A stretch of DNA of 5,168 nucleotides from an uncultured Bacteroidales bacterium (GTDB lineage Bacteria > Bacteroidota > Bacteroidia > Bacteroidales > UBA932), in NCBI GenBank assembly GCA_902488725.1, contig CABTXO010000151.1, positions 1 through 5,168 of the forward strand, given 5' to 3'. The stretch's first letter is position 1. Each line of letters begins with the position of its first letter. This document shows, piece after piece, positions 1-5,168 of this stretch. The translations under genes were made by a program, and so were the position numbers. The notes below the pieces were generated by a model that was given only the letters and a program-made list of their open reading frames with translations, ran no database searches and was not told the DNA's origin.

Positions 1-553
1 CCCCGCCGATTCCTGTGCTGGCGATGAAATGCGTCTCGGGGGTCAGCCCATGTTCCTTGAACAGGTCGTTCCGTGCCCGGACCACTCCTGCGTAGTTGTT
101 GTCGATGTCCTGGACATAGATCCAGGTGCGCAGGCAGTCGTCTTCGAGGGTCAGACCCTCTGCCCCGATCCGTTCGATGTAGCGTCGGAAGAGCAGCGAG
201 GTCTGTGCTCGGGAATCCAGGCCCGCAGCCTCCTCGCCGCTGAGCCGGAGGCTGTGGAACAGAAGGTCGTTTTCCGCTCCCGACCCTGCCAGGACGGCGA
301 TCTTGGATCCGTCGAGCGGGGCCTGCCCGACGACGGAGCAATGTGTCCCGGAGAGGATTTCCCGGTAGAGGGGACTTGCGTGGAAGGGGGCCCACTGGTT
401 GGCGATGTCGCTGAGGAACACCTTGCTGTAGCGCAACGCGTGTCCTTCCGGTGCAAGGTTCCGGTTCAAGCGGCGCAAGTCGTGAAGCAGTCTGTCCAGG
501 CTCTCGTCCAGGGACGCACCCGGAAGACTGTTGCATGCATGAAATCGGTTCAA
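1..553 (-). CDS. Rid/YjgF-superfamily protein with tandem Rid-like segments (partial, 3' end outside window)
   Basis: The frame is open from a stop at about 584-586 to the window edge and encodes 184 residues from a TTG at 553. Two segments look like Rid (YjgF/YER057c/UK114) folds: residues 41-92 (a YSKVFLSDIANQ strand/helix, then SVVGQAPLDGSKIAVLAGSG) and residues 141-184 (TWIYVQDIDNNYAGVVRARN, then HFIASTGIGG). The second resembles the TW-Y--DI---...-ATGIG pattern I associate with the chorismatase-like branch (FkbO/Hyg5/XanB2) of this superfamily. Catalytic residues lie beyond the edge, so neither deaminase nor chorismatase activity can be assigned. No ATG occurs in this frame; possible starts are TTG (551-553) or CTG (569-571), and TTG leaves room for a leader after the promoter candidate at 579-586. 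Codon composition matches the neighbouring genes. The superfamily call is moderately secure, the start is not. Confidence 0.62.
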   Translation of the reverse strand, partial: MNRFHACNSLPGASLDESLDRLLHDLRRLNRNLAPEGHALRYSKVFLSDIANQWAPFHASPLYREILSGTHCSVVGQAPLDGSKIAVLAGSGAENDLLFHSLRLSGEEAAGLDSRAQTSLLFRRYIERIGAEGLTLEDDCLRTWIYVQDIDNNYAGVVRARNDLFKEHGLTPETHFIASTGIGG

Positions 554-578
554 AGTCGCAGTTTTGATCAGTTCTCTG

Positions 579-586
579 CAAAACTA
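579..586 (-). promoter_or_regulatory. Candidate Bacteroidetes -7 element for the Rid-family gene
   Basis: On the minus strand these bases read TAGTTTTG, matching the Bacteroidetes TAnnTTTG -7 element. No TTTG-like -33 element is found 19-21 bases upstream (the bases there read about CCGG), so this is a half-match. It lies downstream of the terminator at 633-668, where the Rid-family gene would need its own promoter. Transcription would start near 573, about 20 bases before the TTG at 553. Confidence 0.4.
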
Positions 587-632
587 CGAAATTATCTTCA
601 CTTGCCGGCCATCCGAAGCGGCGGAAGGATAT

Positions 633-668
633 AAAAAAACAAAAGCCAGGCGATTTGCCTGACTTTTG
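633..668 (-). terminator. Intrinsic terminator after tRNA-Pro
   Basis: The minus strand forms a 12-bp stem (CAAAAGTCAGGC with GCCTGGCTTTTG, one G-U pair) closed by a 5-base AAATC loop and followed at once by seven T residues. This is a textbook Rho-independent terminator. Its first stem base directly follows the tRNA-Pro discriminator base at 669, so it ends the tRNA-Glu/rpsT/tRNA-Pro unit with no spacer. No T-run follows the stem on the plus strand, so it should act in one direction only. Confidence 0.93.
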
Positions 669-742
669 TCGGGATGATCCGACTCGAACGGACGACCCCT
701 ACGTCCCGAACGTAGTGCGCTAGCCAACTGCGCTACATCCCG
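669..742 (-). tRNA. tRNA-Pro (anticodon CGG)
   Basis: A complete 74-base cloverleaf: acceptor CGGGATG pairs with CATCCCG; the D arm is GCGCAGTTGGCTAGCGC; the anticodon stem is CTACG/CGTAG with loop TTCGGGA, giving anticodon CGG (706-708) that reads proline codon CCG; the variable loop is 5 bases; the T arm is GTCCG-TTCGAGT-CGGAT with one G-U pair; the discriminator is A at 669. The 3' CCA is not encoded: the next bases are CAA and already belong to the terminator stem, so CCA must be added enzymatically. The gene begins 10 bases after the rpsT stop codon and is almost certainly cotranscribed with it. Confidence 0.97.
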
Positions 743-752
743 ATGTTGCTGC

Positions 753-1007
753 TTAAGCGAGTTTGTTGATGTAAACCGCGATGCCGCTCTTCAAGTTGGA
801 AGCCTTGTTCTTGTGGATGACTCCGATCTTGGCGAGCTTGTCGATCATGGCATAGACCTTCGGAGCTCCGTCCTCGGCCGCCTTCTTGTCCGCTGAATTC
901 CGGATTGCCCGGATCGCGTTCCTCGTTGTCTTTGCATAATACCTGTTATGCAGTCTGCGCCGTTCGCTCTGGCGAATGGACTTTTTCGTTGCTGCGTGAT
1001 TTGCCAT
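753..1007 (-). CDS. rpsT: 30S ribosomal protein bS20
   Basis: Encodes an 84-residue, strongly basic protein, about the usual length for bS20. This protein binds 16S rRNA early in assembly of the small ribosomal subunit. The N-terminus [21 protein letters not shown] and the C-terminal [22 protein letters not shown] are characteristic of the family, which folds as a bundle of long alpha helices. The ATG at 1007 is preceded by an A/T-rich leader (AAAAAATTAAACG) without a Shine-Dalgarno sequence, as is common in Bacteroidetes. The gene lies 19 bases after the encoded CCA of tRNA-Glu and 10 bases before tRNA-Pro. I see no promoter of its own, so expression should depend on the tRNA-Glu promoter, and processing of the flanking tRNAs would define both mRNA ends. 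Confidence 0.98.
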   Translation of the reverse strand: MANHAATKKSIRQSERRRLHNRYYAKTTRNAIRAIRNSADKKAAEDGAPKVYAMIDKLAKIGVIHKNKASNLKSGIAVYINKLA

Positions 1008-1026
1008 CGTTTAATTTTTTAATATT

Positions 1027-1101
1027 TGGTAGTGGGTAGGAGAATCGAACTCCTATTGCGGGAATGAAAATCCCGAGTACTAACCGTTATACGAACCCAC
1101 C
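1027..1101 (-). tRNA. tRNA-Glu (anticodon TTC)
   Basis: A complete cloverleaf of 72 bases plus an encoded CCA at 1027-1029. Acceptor GGTGGGT pairs with ACCCACT (first pair G-U); the D arm is GTATAACGGTTAGTAC; the anticodon stem CGGGA/TCCCG encloses loop TTTTCAT, giving anticodon TTC (1066-1068) for glutamate; the variable region is CAAT; the T arm is AGGAG-TTCGATT-CTCCT with a perfect stem; the discriminator is A at 1030. It is the first gene of a unit with rpsT and tRNA-Pro and lies about 30 bases downstream of the predicted transcription start. Unlike tRNA-Pro in the same unit, its CCA appears to be encoded. Confidence 0.97.
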
Positions 1102-1139
1102 AGACGTTTTTTGTCCAGGCATTTTGCCAAATAGGGTTG

Positions 1140-1170
1140 CAAATATATGGATTATTTTCGAGCTGACAAA
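1140..1170 (-). promoter_or_regulatory. Consensus Bacteroidetes promoter for the tRNA-Glu/rpsT/tRNA-Pro unit
   Basis: The minus strand carries TTTG at 1170-1167, a 19-base spacer, and TATATTTG at 1147-1140. This is a full match to the Bacteroidetes primary sigma factor consensus (TTTG, 19-21 bases, TAnnTTTG). Transcription should begin near 1133, leaving a leader of roughly 30 bases before tRNA-Glu. The -33 element lies only 6 bases beyond the DUF4837 stop codon. No terminator separates the two, so read-through from the lipoprotein gene may add to expression. Confidence 0.85.
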
Positions 1171-1176
1171 ATAATT

Positions 1177-2175
1177 TTATTTCTTGTCCCATTCGAAGGA
1201 ATAGAGCAGGGCTTCCACCTGTCTGAGGTACTGCCGCTTGTCGAATTTGGCGGCATAGACCCAGGCTTCCAGCACGATGACGTCCTTGCCGTCCCGGCTG
1301 TAGAAGGAATGGGAAACGAAGGGGCCGCCCATGTAGTCGTTGTAGACTTCCCACAGCCCGCGGGTCTCCGCAAAATCCTGTCCGTGGTAGCGCAGGAACT
1401 TGACACCCGGCGTGATGAAGGTGCTGGTGATCATGTAGGTGTTGTCGAACATGCCGGGAACGTTCTGCTTCAGAACCGCGTTCCGCCGCGCGATGATGTT
1501 CTCTTCGGTGAACTCCGCGTCACCGAGGCTTGCCGGGTACTTGTAGACGAACACACCCTGGATCGTGTACTGCGTTTCGTTGGCGATCCAGATGAAGTTG
1601 TCCGTGGCTTTCTTGAGGTGGTAGCCGATCGGGAAGTGCATCCTGGCTCCGGTCATCTTTTCCACGACCGGGCTCAGGTTCGGTTCTTCGTACAGCAGGG
1701 TATTGAGTAGGACTCGGTTCCGCTCCGCCTGTTCGATCGCCCCGGCGATGACCTCTCCGGATTTCCGGACCACGGAGATGGCGGAATCGGCGGAGGCCGC
1801 GTTCACCTGGATGACGCACTGCGGATGCGCCCAGACATCGTTCCGGTACTCCACGCCCTGCGTTGCAACCGCTTTGTCGATGTTGAAGAGCAGGATGTTC
1901 CGGTGGTACTTGAACAGGTCCGAGAATGTGGCCGGCGTCAGCGTGACCAGGTTGTAGAGGGGCTCCCGCTGGGGAAGGTACTCCGCGTCCCGGGCGAGCA
2001 GGTTCCGCACCTCGTTCCCGAGGTTGCCTTCCCAGGCGGCCTTGTCGATGACCACGACCACTTCTCCCGCCTTGCCGCTGACGTTCGGGAGCAGGGGCTT
2101 CCCGGAATTTTTGCAGCTGGCCGCCGCGATGGCCAGGACGGCGAAGAGGAACATCTGGTGGATCCGAGTATTCAT
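1177..2175 (-). CDS. DUF4837-family lipoprotein, function unknown
   Basis: Encodes 332 residues. Residues 1-21 form a lipoprotein signal: basic MNTRIHQ, hydrophobic MFLFAVLAIA, then lipobox AASC with Cys21 as the lipidated residue. The residues after Cys (KNSG) are not acidic, so there is no obvious surface-export signal and a periplasm-facing anchor is likely. The mature part matches the Bacteroidetes family DUF4837: GEVVVVIDKAAW (37-48), PQREPLYNLVTLTP (68-81), HRNILLFNID (91-100), ENIIARRNAVLKQNVPG (225-241) and LWEVYNDYMGGPFVSHSFY (274-292). The family has no established biochemical role and I see no catalytic motif. I chose the ATG at 2175 because it gives a proper signal peptide and lies about 16 bases after the predicted transcription start; upstream codons to 2310 encode nothing signal-like. 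It follows rseP by 141 bases, a placement that hints at envelope function. Confidence 0.9.
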   Translation of the reverse strand: MNTRIHQMFLFAVLAIAAASCKNSGKPLLPNVSGKAGEVVVVIDKAAWEGNLGNEVRNLLARDAEYLPQREPLYNLVTLTPATFSDLFKYHRNILLFNIDKAVATQGVEYRNDVWAHPQCVIQVNAASADSAISVVRKSGEVIAGAIEQAERNRVLLNTLLYEEPNLSPVVEKMTGARMHFPIGYHLKKATDNFIWIANETQYTIQGVFVYKYPASLGDAEFTEENIIARRNAVLKQNVPGMFDNTYMITSTFITPGVKFLRYHGQDFAETRGLWEVYNDYMGGPFVSHSFYSRDGKDVIVLEAWVYAAKFDKRQYLRQVEALLYSFEWDKK

Positions 2176-2197
2176 GATGCGTGCATATTTCTCAAAA

Positions 2198-2205
2198 CAA
2201 AGATA
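2198..2205 (-). promoter_or_regulatory. Promoter -7 element for the DUF4837 gene
   Basis: The minus strand reads TATCTTTG, a full match to the Bacteroidetes TAnnTTTG -7 element. The -33 site about 19 bases upstream is poor (around GTGT), so activity may be modest or aided by a factor. Transcription would start near 2191, giving a leader of about 16 bases before the ATG at 2175. This supports that start over the upstream ones. Confidence 0.6.
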
Positions 2206-2211
2206 CGACAT

Positions 2212-2245
2212 ATTCCCGGAAAGTACACCGGAATCCGGCGGGAAT
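2212..2245 (-). repeat. Inverted repeat upstream of the DUF4837 -7 element
   Basis: Seven-base perfect arms ATTCCCG (2239-2245) and CGGGAAT (2212-2218) flank a 20-base interior that itself contains CCGG-ATT-CCGG. The repeat covers the expected -33 region of the DUF4837 promoter, starting 6 bases above the -7 element. It could be an operator, or a hairpin at the end of the rseP transcript. It has no following T-run, so it is not a standard intrinsic terminator. The role is undetermined. Confidence 0.4.
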
Positions 2246-2316
2246 AATCTCTCGTCAGGGGAAGATGAAACAATTGAATATGAATGGACTGACCGTTGAA
2301 GGGCCGGCATTTTCTC

Positions 2317-3654
2317 TCATCGGAGCAAGCGGCCGACGTCATTCCCGAAAGCCAGCAGCATCAGGAGGAGGAGCAGCAGCATGCCGACGATCTGGGCGAC
2401 CTGCAGGAAGCGGTCGCCTGGCTTGCGTCCGGTGATCATCTCATACAGGGTGAACACGATGTGCCCGCCGTCCAGGGCGGGGATCGGAAGGAGGTTCATC
2501 ACGGCCAGCATGATGGACAGCAGCGCCAGAATGTGCAGGAAGCGGAACCAGTCCCAGGTGGACGGGAACACCTGCCCGATGGCGATGAAACTGCCCACGG
2601 ACTTGTAGGCCTCGGTGCCGGGGGTCGCCACCAGCTTCAGGTCCTTCAGGTAGCCCCCGATGGTGTCGAAGGTCAGCTTGAGGCCGGCCGGAACTGCACC
2701 GGTCCAGGAATATTTCTTCGTCGTCATGCCCGGTACCTGCATGAAGATGCCGATGCGGCCGGCGGTGTCCACCTGCAGGTCCATCGACAGCGTGTCGGCC
2801 CTGCGCAGCACGTGCGCTTCTACGGTTCCGCCCGGGATGTCTGCGAGATACTTCCGGGAGTCCTGGACGAAGGGCGTCGGGACGGAATCCAGGGCGACGA
2901 TCCGGTCCCCGTGCAGCAGTCCTGCGGCGGCGTTGGGCGAGCCCGCCATCACGGAATCCACGACGAAGGGAACCGCCAGGTCGAACATGCCCGGCGTGTT
3001 CAGAACCTCGCCGATCATGGCTCTGTCGATGTAGAGATCAAGGGTGTCGGCATCCCGGAGAACGGTGACCTTGCGTACGTCGCGCCGGACCAGGTCCGCC
3101 TGCAGCATGCCGAAATTCTCGGGAACATAGTCATCCATCCGGAGGATCCGGTCACCGGTCCGGAATCCCATTTCCTCGCCCAGAGCGTTGGTGTAGATGG
3201 CGTTGCCTTCATTCCGGATGTAGGAGGTGCCCCAGATCGCCATGATGCAGATGTAGACCAGGATCGCGAACAGGAAGTTGTACAGCACGCCTCCGGCCAT
3301 CACCAGCAGCCGCTGCCAGGCGGGTTTCGTGCGGAATTCCCAGGGCTTCGGATCCTGACGCATCGTCTCCATGTCCAGAGACTCGTCGATCATTCCGTTG
3401 ATCTTGCAATAACCGCCTAGCGGAAGCCAGCCGATACCATATTCCGTCTCCGAATCCTTCGCTCCCGGAAAGAGCTTGGTGAACCACTTCCCCTTGCTGC
3501 TGAAGAGTTTGCGCCCGCCGACGTCGAAGAACAGGAAGAATTTGTCCACCCGGATGCCGAACAGTTTGGCGAACGTGAAATGTCCGAATTCGTGCAGCAC
3601 GATCAAGAGGGACAGCGCAAGGATCACTTGCAGAATTTTCATGAGGACGATCAT
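2317..3654 (-). CDS. rseP: Site-2 intramembrane zinc metalloprotease RseP
   Basis: Encodes 445 residues, typical for RseP. The first transmembrane helix carries the zinc site HEFGH (21-25). GGYCKING (80-87) matches the membrane-reentrant loop, and GGVLYNFLFAILVYICIMAI (121-140) is the second membrane segment. Two PDZ-like domains follow in the periplasm, roughly 148-215 and 216-300. The C-terminal part has HILALLSIMLAVMNLLPIPALDGGH (374-398), whose NLLPIPALDGG holds the third metal ligand, and a last hydrophobic helix at 419-436. In other bacteria RseP cleaves anti-sigma factors and remnant signal peptides; the substrate here is unknown and no anti-sigma gene is visible. The ATG at 3654 overlaps the dxr stop as ATGA, suggesting translational coupling; an ATG at 3642 (441 residues) is possible. 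An in-frame extension upstream to 3765 lies inside dxr and is not family-like. Confidence 0.96.
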   Translation of the reverse strand: MIVLMKILQVILALSLLIVLHEFGHFTFAKLFGIRVDKFFLFFDVGGRKLFSSKGKWFTKLFPGAKDSETEYGIGWLPLGGYCKINGMIDESLDMETMRQDPKPWEFRTKPAWQRLLVMAGGVLYNFLFAILVYICIMAIWGTSYIRNEGNAIYTNALGEEMGFRTGDRILRMDDYVPENFGMLQADLVRRDVRKVTVLRDADTLDLYIDRAMIGEVLNTPGMFDLAVPFVVDSVMAGSPNAAAGLLHGDRIVALDSVPTPFVQDSRKYLADIPGGTVEAHVLRRADTLSMDLQVDTAGRIGIFMQVPGMTTKKYSWTGAVPAGLKLTFDTIGGYLKDLKLVATPGTEAYKSVGSFIAIGQVFPSTWDWFRFLHILALLSIMLAVMNLLPIPALDGGHIVFTLYEMITGRKPGDRFLQVAQIVGMLLLLLLMLLAFGNDVGRLLR

Positions 3655-4820
3655 TTTCGTTTCAAGTCTTTGATGAGCCCTTCCGCAAGGGCATAGGCTT
3701 CGCGGTTCGTGCGGAAGATCGCTTCGAGATCCGGTTTTCCCTCGAAGGCAATCCGCTCCATGCATGCTCCGATCACCTCCGGAATGCCGTAGAAGGGGAT
3801 TTCGTCCTGCAGGAATGCGCGGACGGCGGCTTCATTGGCCGCATTCATGGCGCAAGGGATGTTGCCGCCCCGTGAGAGGGCCTTGTAGGCCAGTCCGAGG
3901 CAGGGGAATTTTTCGGGATCCGGGTCGAAGAAGGTCAACCGGCCGATCTGCGCGAAATCCAGTTTCTTGTTGGCGAGGGGAAGCCGGCCGGGAAAACCGA
4001 TCGCGAACTGGATGGGCTGCCGCATGTCGGGACAGGCCATCTGTGCCAGCACCGCCCCGTCCTCGAATTCCACCATCGAATGGATGACGGACTCCGGATG
4101 CACGACCACATGGATCCGCTCGACCCCGACGTCGAACAGCCACCGGGCCTCGATCACCTCCAGGCCTTTGTTCATCATGGTGGCGGAGTCGATGGTCACT
4201 TTCGCACCCATATTCCAATTGGGGTGCTGCAGGGCGGCTTCTTTTGTCGCACCGGCGATCTGCTCCTTTTCCCAGGTCCGGAACGGGCCGCCGGAAGCGG
4301 TCAGATGAATTTTTTCCACGGCATTGCCTCGGGCGGCCAGCAGGCACTGGAAGATGGCGGAATGCTCCGAGTCCACGGGCAGGATCGAGGCCCTGTGCTT
4401 CCGCGAAAGTTCCGTGACGAGGGCTCCCGCCGCCACCAGCGTTTCCTTGTTCGCGAGGGCGATGATCTTGCCCGCCCGGATCGCGGACAGCGTCGGACGG
4501 AGCCCGTTGAAGCCGACCATCGCGGCCACCACGATGTCCACCCGGTCGCCGGCGACCAGATCGCAGACGGAATCGATCCCGGCGAACACCTTCGTTTCCG
4601 TTCCGGCAAGGGTGTCCGCCAGATCCGGATAGCGTTCTTCGTTGCAGATGACCACGTTGTTCGCATCGAATGCGACGGCTTGCCGGGCCAGCAGGTCCGC
4701 ATTGTTGAAACAGGTGAGCAGTTCGACCTCGAACAGGTCCCGGTGCTGTGCGATCACATCCAATGTCTGGGTGCCGATCGAACCGGTGGACCCGAGTATG
4801 GCGATTCTTCTTTTTCCCAT
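3651..4820 (-). CDS. dxr: 1-deoxy-D-xylulose 5-phosphate reductoisomerase (Dxr/IspC)
   Basis: Encodes 389 residues, close to the usual family length. The enzyme converts 1-deoxy-D-xylulose 5-phosphate to 2-C-methyl-D-erythritol 4-phosphate with NADPH and a divalent metal in the cytoplasm, the committed step of MEP isoprenoid synthesis and the target of fosmidomycin. Visible motifs in order: NADPH-binding GSTGSIG (10-16), LANKET (122-127), VDSEHSAIFQ (149-158) with metal ligands Asp150 and Glu152, TASGGPF (174-180), MGAKVTIDSATMMNKGLE (204-221) with the third ligand Glu221, and the active-site loop HPESVIHSMVEF (241-252). All key residues are intact. The ATG at 4820 starts MGKRRIAILG at the Rossmann strand and shares one base with the upstream peptidase stop (TGATG); its stop overlaps the rseP start. 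Longer in-frame versions would run into the peptidase gene and are rejected. Confidence 0.98.
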   Translation of the reverse strand: MGKRRIAILGSTGSIGTQTLDVIAQHRDLFEVELLTCFNNADLLARQAVAFDANNVVICNEERYPDLADTLAGTETKVFAGIDSVCDLVAGDRVDIVVAAMVGFNGLRPTLSAIRAGKIIALANKETLVAAGALVTELSRKHRASILPVDSEHSAIFQCLLAARGNAVEKIHLTASGGPFRTWEKEQIAGATKEAALQHPNWNMGAKVTIDSATMMNKGLEVIEARWLFDVGVERIHVVVHPESVIHSMVEFEDGAVLAQMACPDMRQPIQFAIGFPGRLPLANKKLDFAQIGRLTFFDPDPEKFPCLGLAYKALSRGGNIPCAMNAANEAAVRAFLQDEIPFYGIPEVIGACMERIAFEGKPDLEAIFRTNREAYALAEGLIKDLKRK

Positions 4821-5168
4821 CAGAAATTGATATATTTTGTCGGGTCGACGGCTTCCCCGTTGTGCCAGAGCTCGAAATGGAGATGGTTGCCGTCGGAAAG
4901 CTTTCCGGCATTTCCGACAATGGCGACCGGCATGCCGGCGGTGACCTTCTCGCCCGCTTTTTTCATCAGCTTCTGGTTGTGCTTGTACACCGAAACGATG
5001 TTCCCCCCGTGCTGGATCTGGATCGTGTAGCCGTCCTCGTCGCTCCAACCGGCGGAGATCACGGTCCCGTCCAGAACCGCCATGACCACCGAATTCTCCG
5101 GTGCGGTGATGTCGATGTAGGGATGGAGCGCTTTGTCGTAGCCCTGCGACACCACCCCGTGCAGCGGG
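4820..5168 (-). CDS. M23-family (LytM/DD-endopeptidase) peptidase, C-terminal catalytic domain (partial, 5' end outside window)
   Basis: 115 residues are visible, open to the window edge; the real start lies upstream. This is the peptidase M23 beta-barrel domain, which cleaves peptide cross-bridges of peptidoglycan in the cell envelope. The zinc and catalytic signature is complete: PLHGVVSQGYD leads into HPYID (HxxxD, visible residues 15-19), then VSVYKH (58-63) at the position of the catalytic His, and HLHFELW (95-101, HxH). It is therefore likely an active enzyme and not a degenerate activator such as EnvC. G-rich turns (AVLDGTVISAGWSDEDGYTIQIQHGG) are as in the family. The stop overlaps the dxr start by one base, making this the upstream member of the dxr-rseP operon. 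The missing N-terminal part (signal, coiled coil or LysM) would tell which M23 subtype it is. Confidence 0.93.
   Translation of the reverse strand, partial: PLHGVVSQGYDKALHPYIDITAPENSVVMAVLDGTVISAGWSDEDGYTIQIQHGGNIVSVYKHNQKLMKKAGEKVTAGMPVAIVGNAGKLSDGNHLHFELWHNGEAVDPTKYINF

Noticed and set aside
29..634. Plus-strand open frame of 201 codons at the left edge
   Set aside because: The opposite strand encodes a coherent Rid-like protein. The plus-strand product has no recognisable motif and would run into the terminator region.
1118..1128. Short palindrome GGCAAAATGCC in the tRNA-Glu leader
   Set aside because: The arms are only 4 bp with a 3-base loop and no T-run; it may be chance and is too weak to call an attenuator or operator.
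2254..2294. Widely spaced GTCAG/CTGAC arms in the rseP-DUF4837 gap
   Set aside because: Five-base arms about 30 bases apart are expected by chance, and no T-run or further pairing supports a terminator.
2176..2310. Extended N-terminus of the DUF4837 protein
   Set aside because: It would place about 45 non-hydrophobic residues before a clear lipoprotein signal peptide, and the predicted promoter lies inside that extension.
2296..3420. Long plus-strand open frame (374 codons) opposite rseP
   Set aside because: It is antisense to a clear RseP gene and its product is rich in H, Q, G and V without any recognisable domain, as expected for the complement of GC-rich coding sequence.
3832..4920. Minus-strand open frame of 362 codons in another frame over dxr
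   Set aside because: The product is dominated by R, G, P and H, typical of an out-of-frame reading; the dxr frame has all catalytic motifs.
4080..5030. Long plus-strand open frame opposite dxr and the M23 peptidase gene
   Set aside because: It spans two intact minus-strand genes and has no domain signature or start context; it is a codon-bias shadow.
1..5168. Search for a mobile element, CRISPR array, phage or defence system
   Set aside because: No transposase or integrase, no repeat-spacer pattern and no target-site duplications were seen; although two tRNAs are present, no attachment-site repeat or integrated DNA adjoins them.

Overview
This GC-rich window reads as chromosomal DNA from a Bacteroidetes bacterium, most likely a Bacteroidales member. 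Three things point there: a DUF4837 lipoprotein gene, a family I know only from Bacteroidetes; promoters of the Bacteroidetes type (TTTG, 19 bases, TAnnTTTG); and the lack of Shine-Dalgarno sites, with A/T-rich leaders before several starts. I cannot name the genus. Every gene is on the minus strand, so transcription runs from high to low coordinates.

In transcription order: (1) 5168-2317 is a tight three-gene envelope/isoprenoid operon. It holds the C-terminal catalytic domain of an M23 (LytM-type) peptidase cut by the window edge, dxr (first committed step of the MEP isoprenoid pathway), and rseP (site-2 intramembrane protease). The reading frames overlap by 1 and 4 bases. (2) A 141-base intergenic region holds a -7 promoter element and an inverted repeat. 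(3) 2175-1177 encodes a DUF4837 lipoprotein of unknown function. (4) A consensus promoter at 1170-1140 drives a compact unit tRNA-Glu(UUC) - rpsT (ribosomal protein bS20) - tRNA-Pro(CGG), closed by a strong intrinsic terminator at 668-633. (5) After a second, weaker promoter candidate, 553-1 encodes the N-terminal part of a Rid/YjgF-superfamily protein, cut by the window edge, which appears to begin at a non-ATG codon.

The genes are mostly housekeeping: translation (two tRNAs and bS20), isoprenoid precursor synthesis (Dxr) and envelope maintenance (M23 peptidase, RseP, lipoprotein). I see no mobile element, CRISPR array, phage gene or defence cassette. The points most worth following up are the unknown DUF4837 lipoprotein beside rseP, the mRNA sandwiched between two tRNAs, and the tandem-Rid protein without an ATG start.
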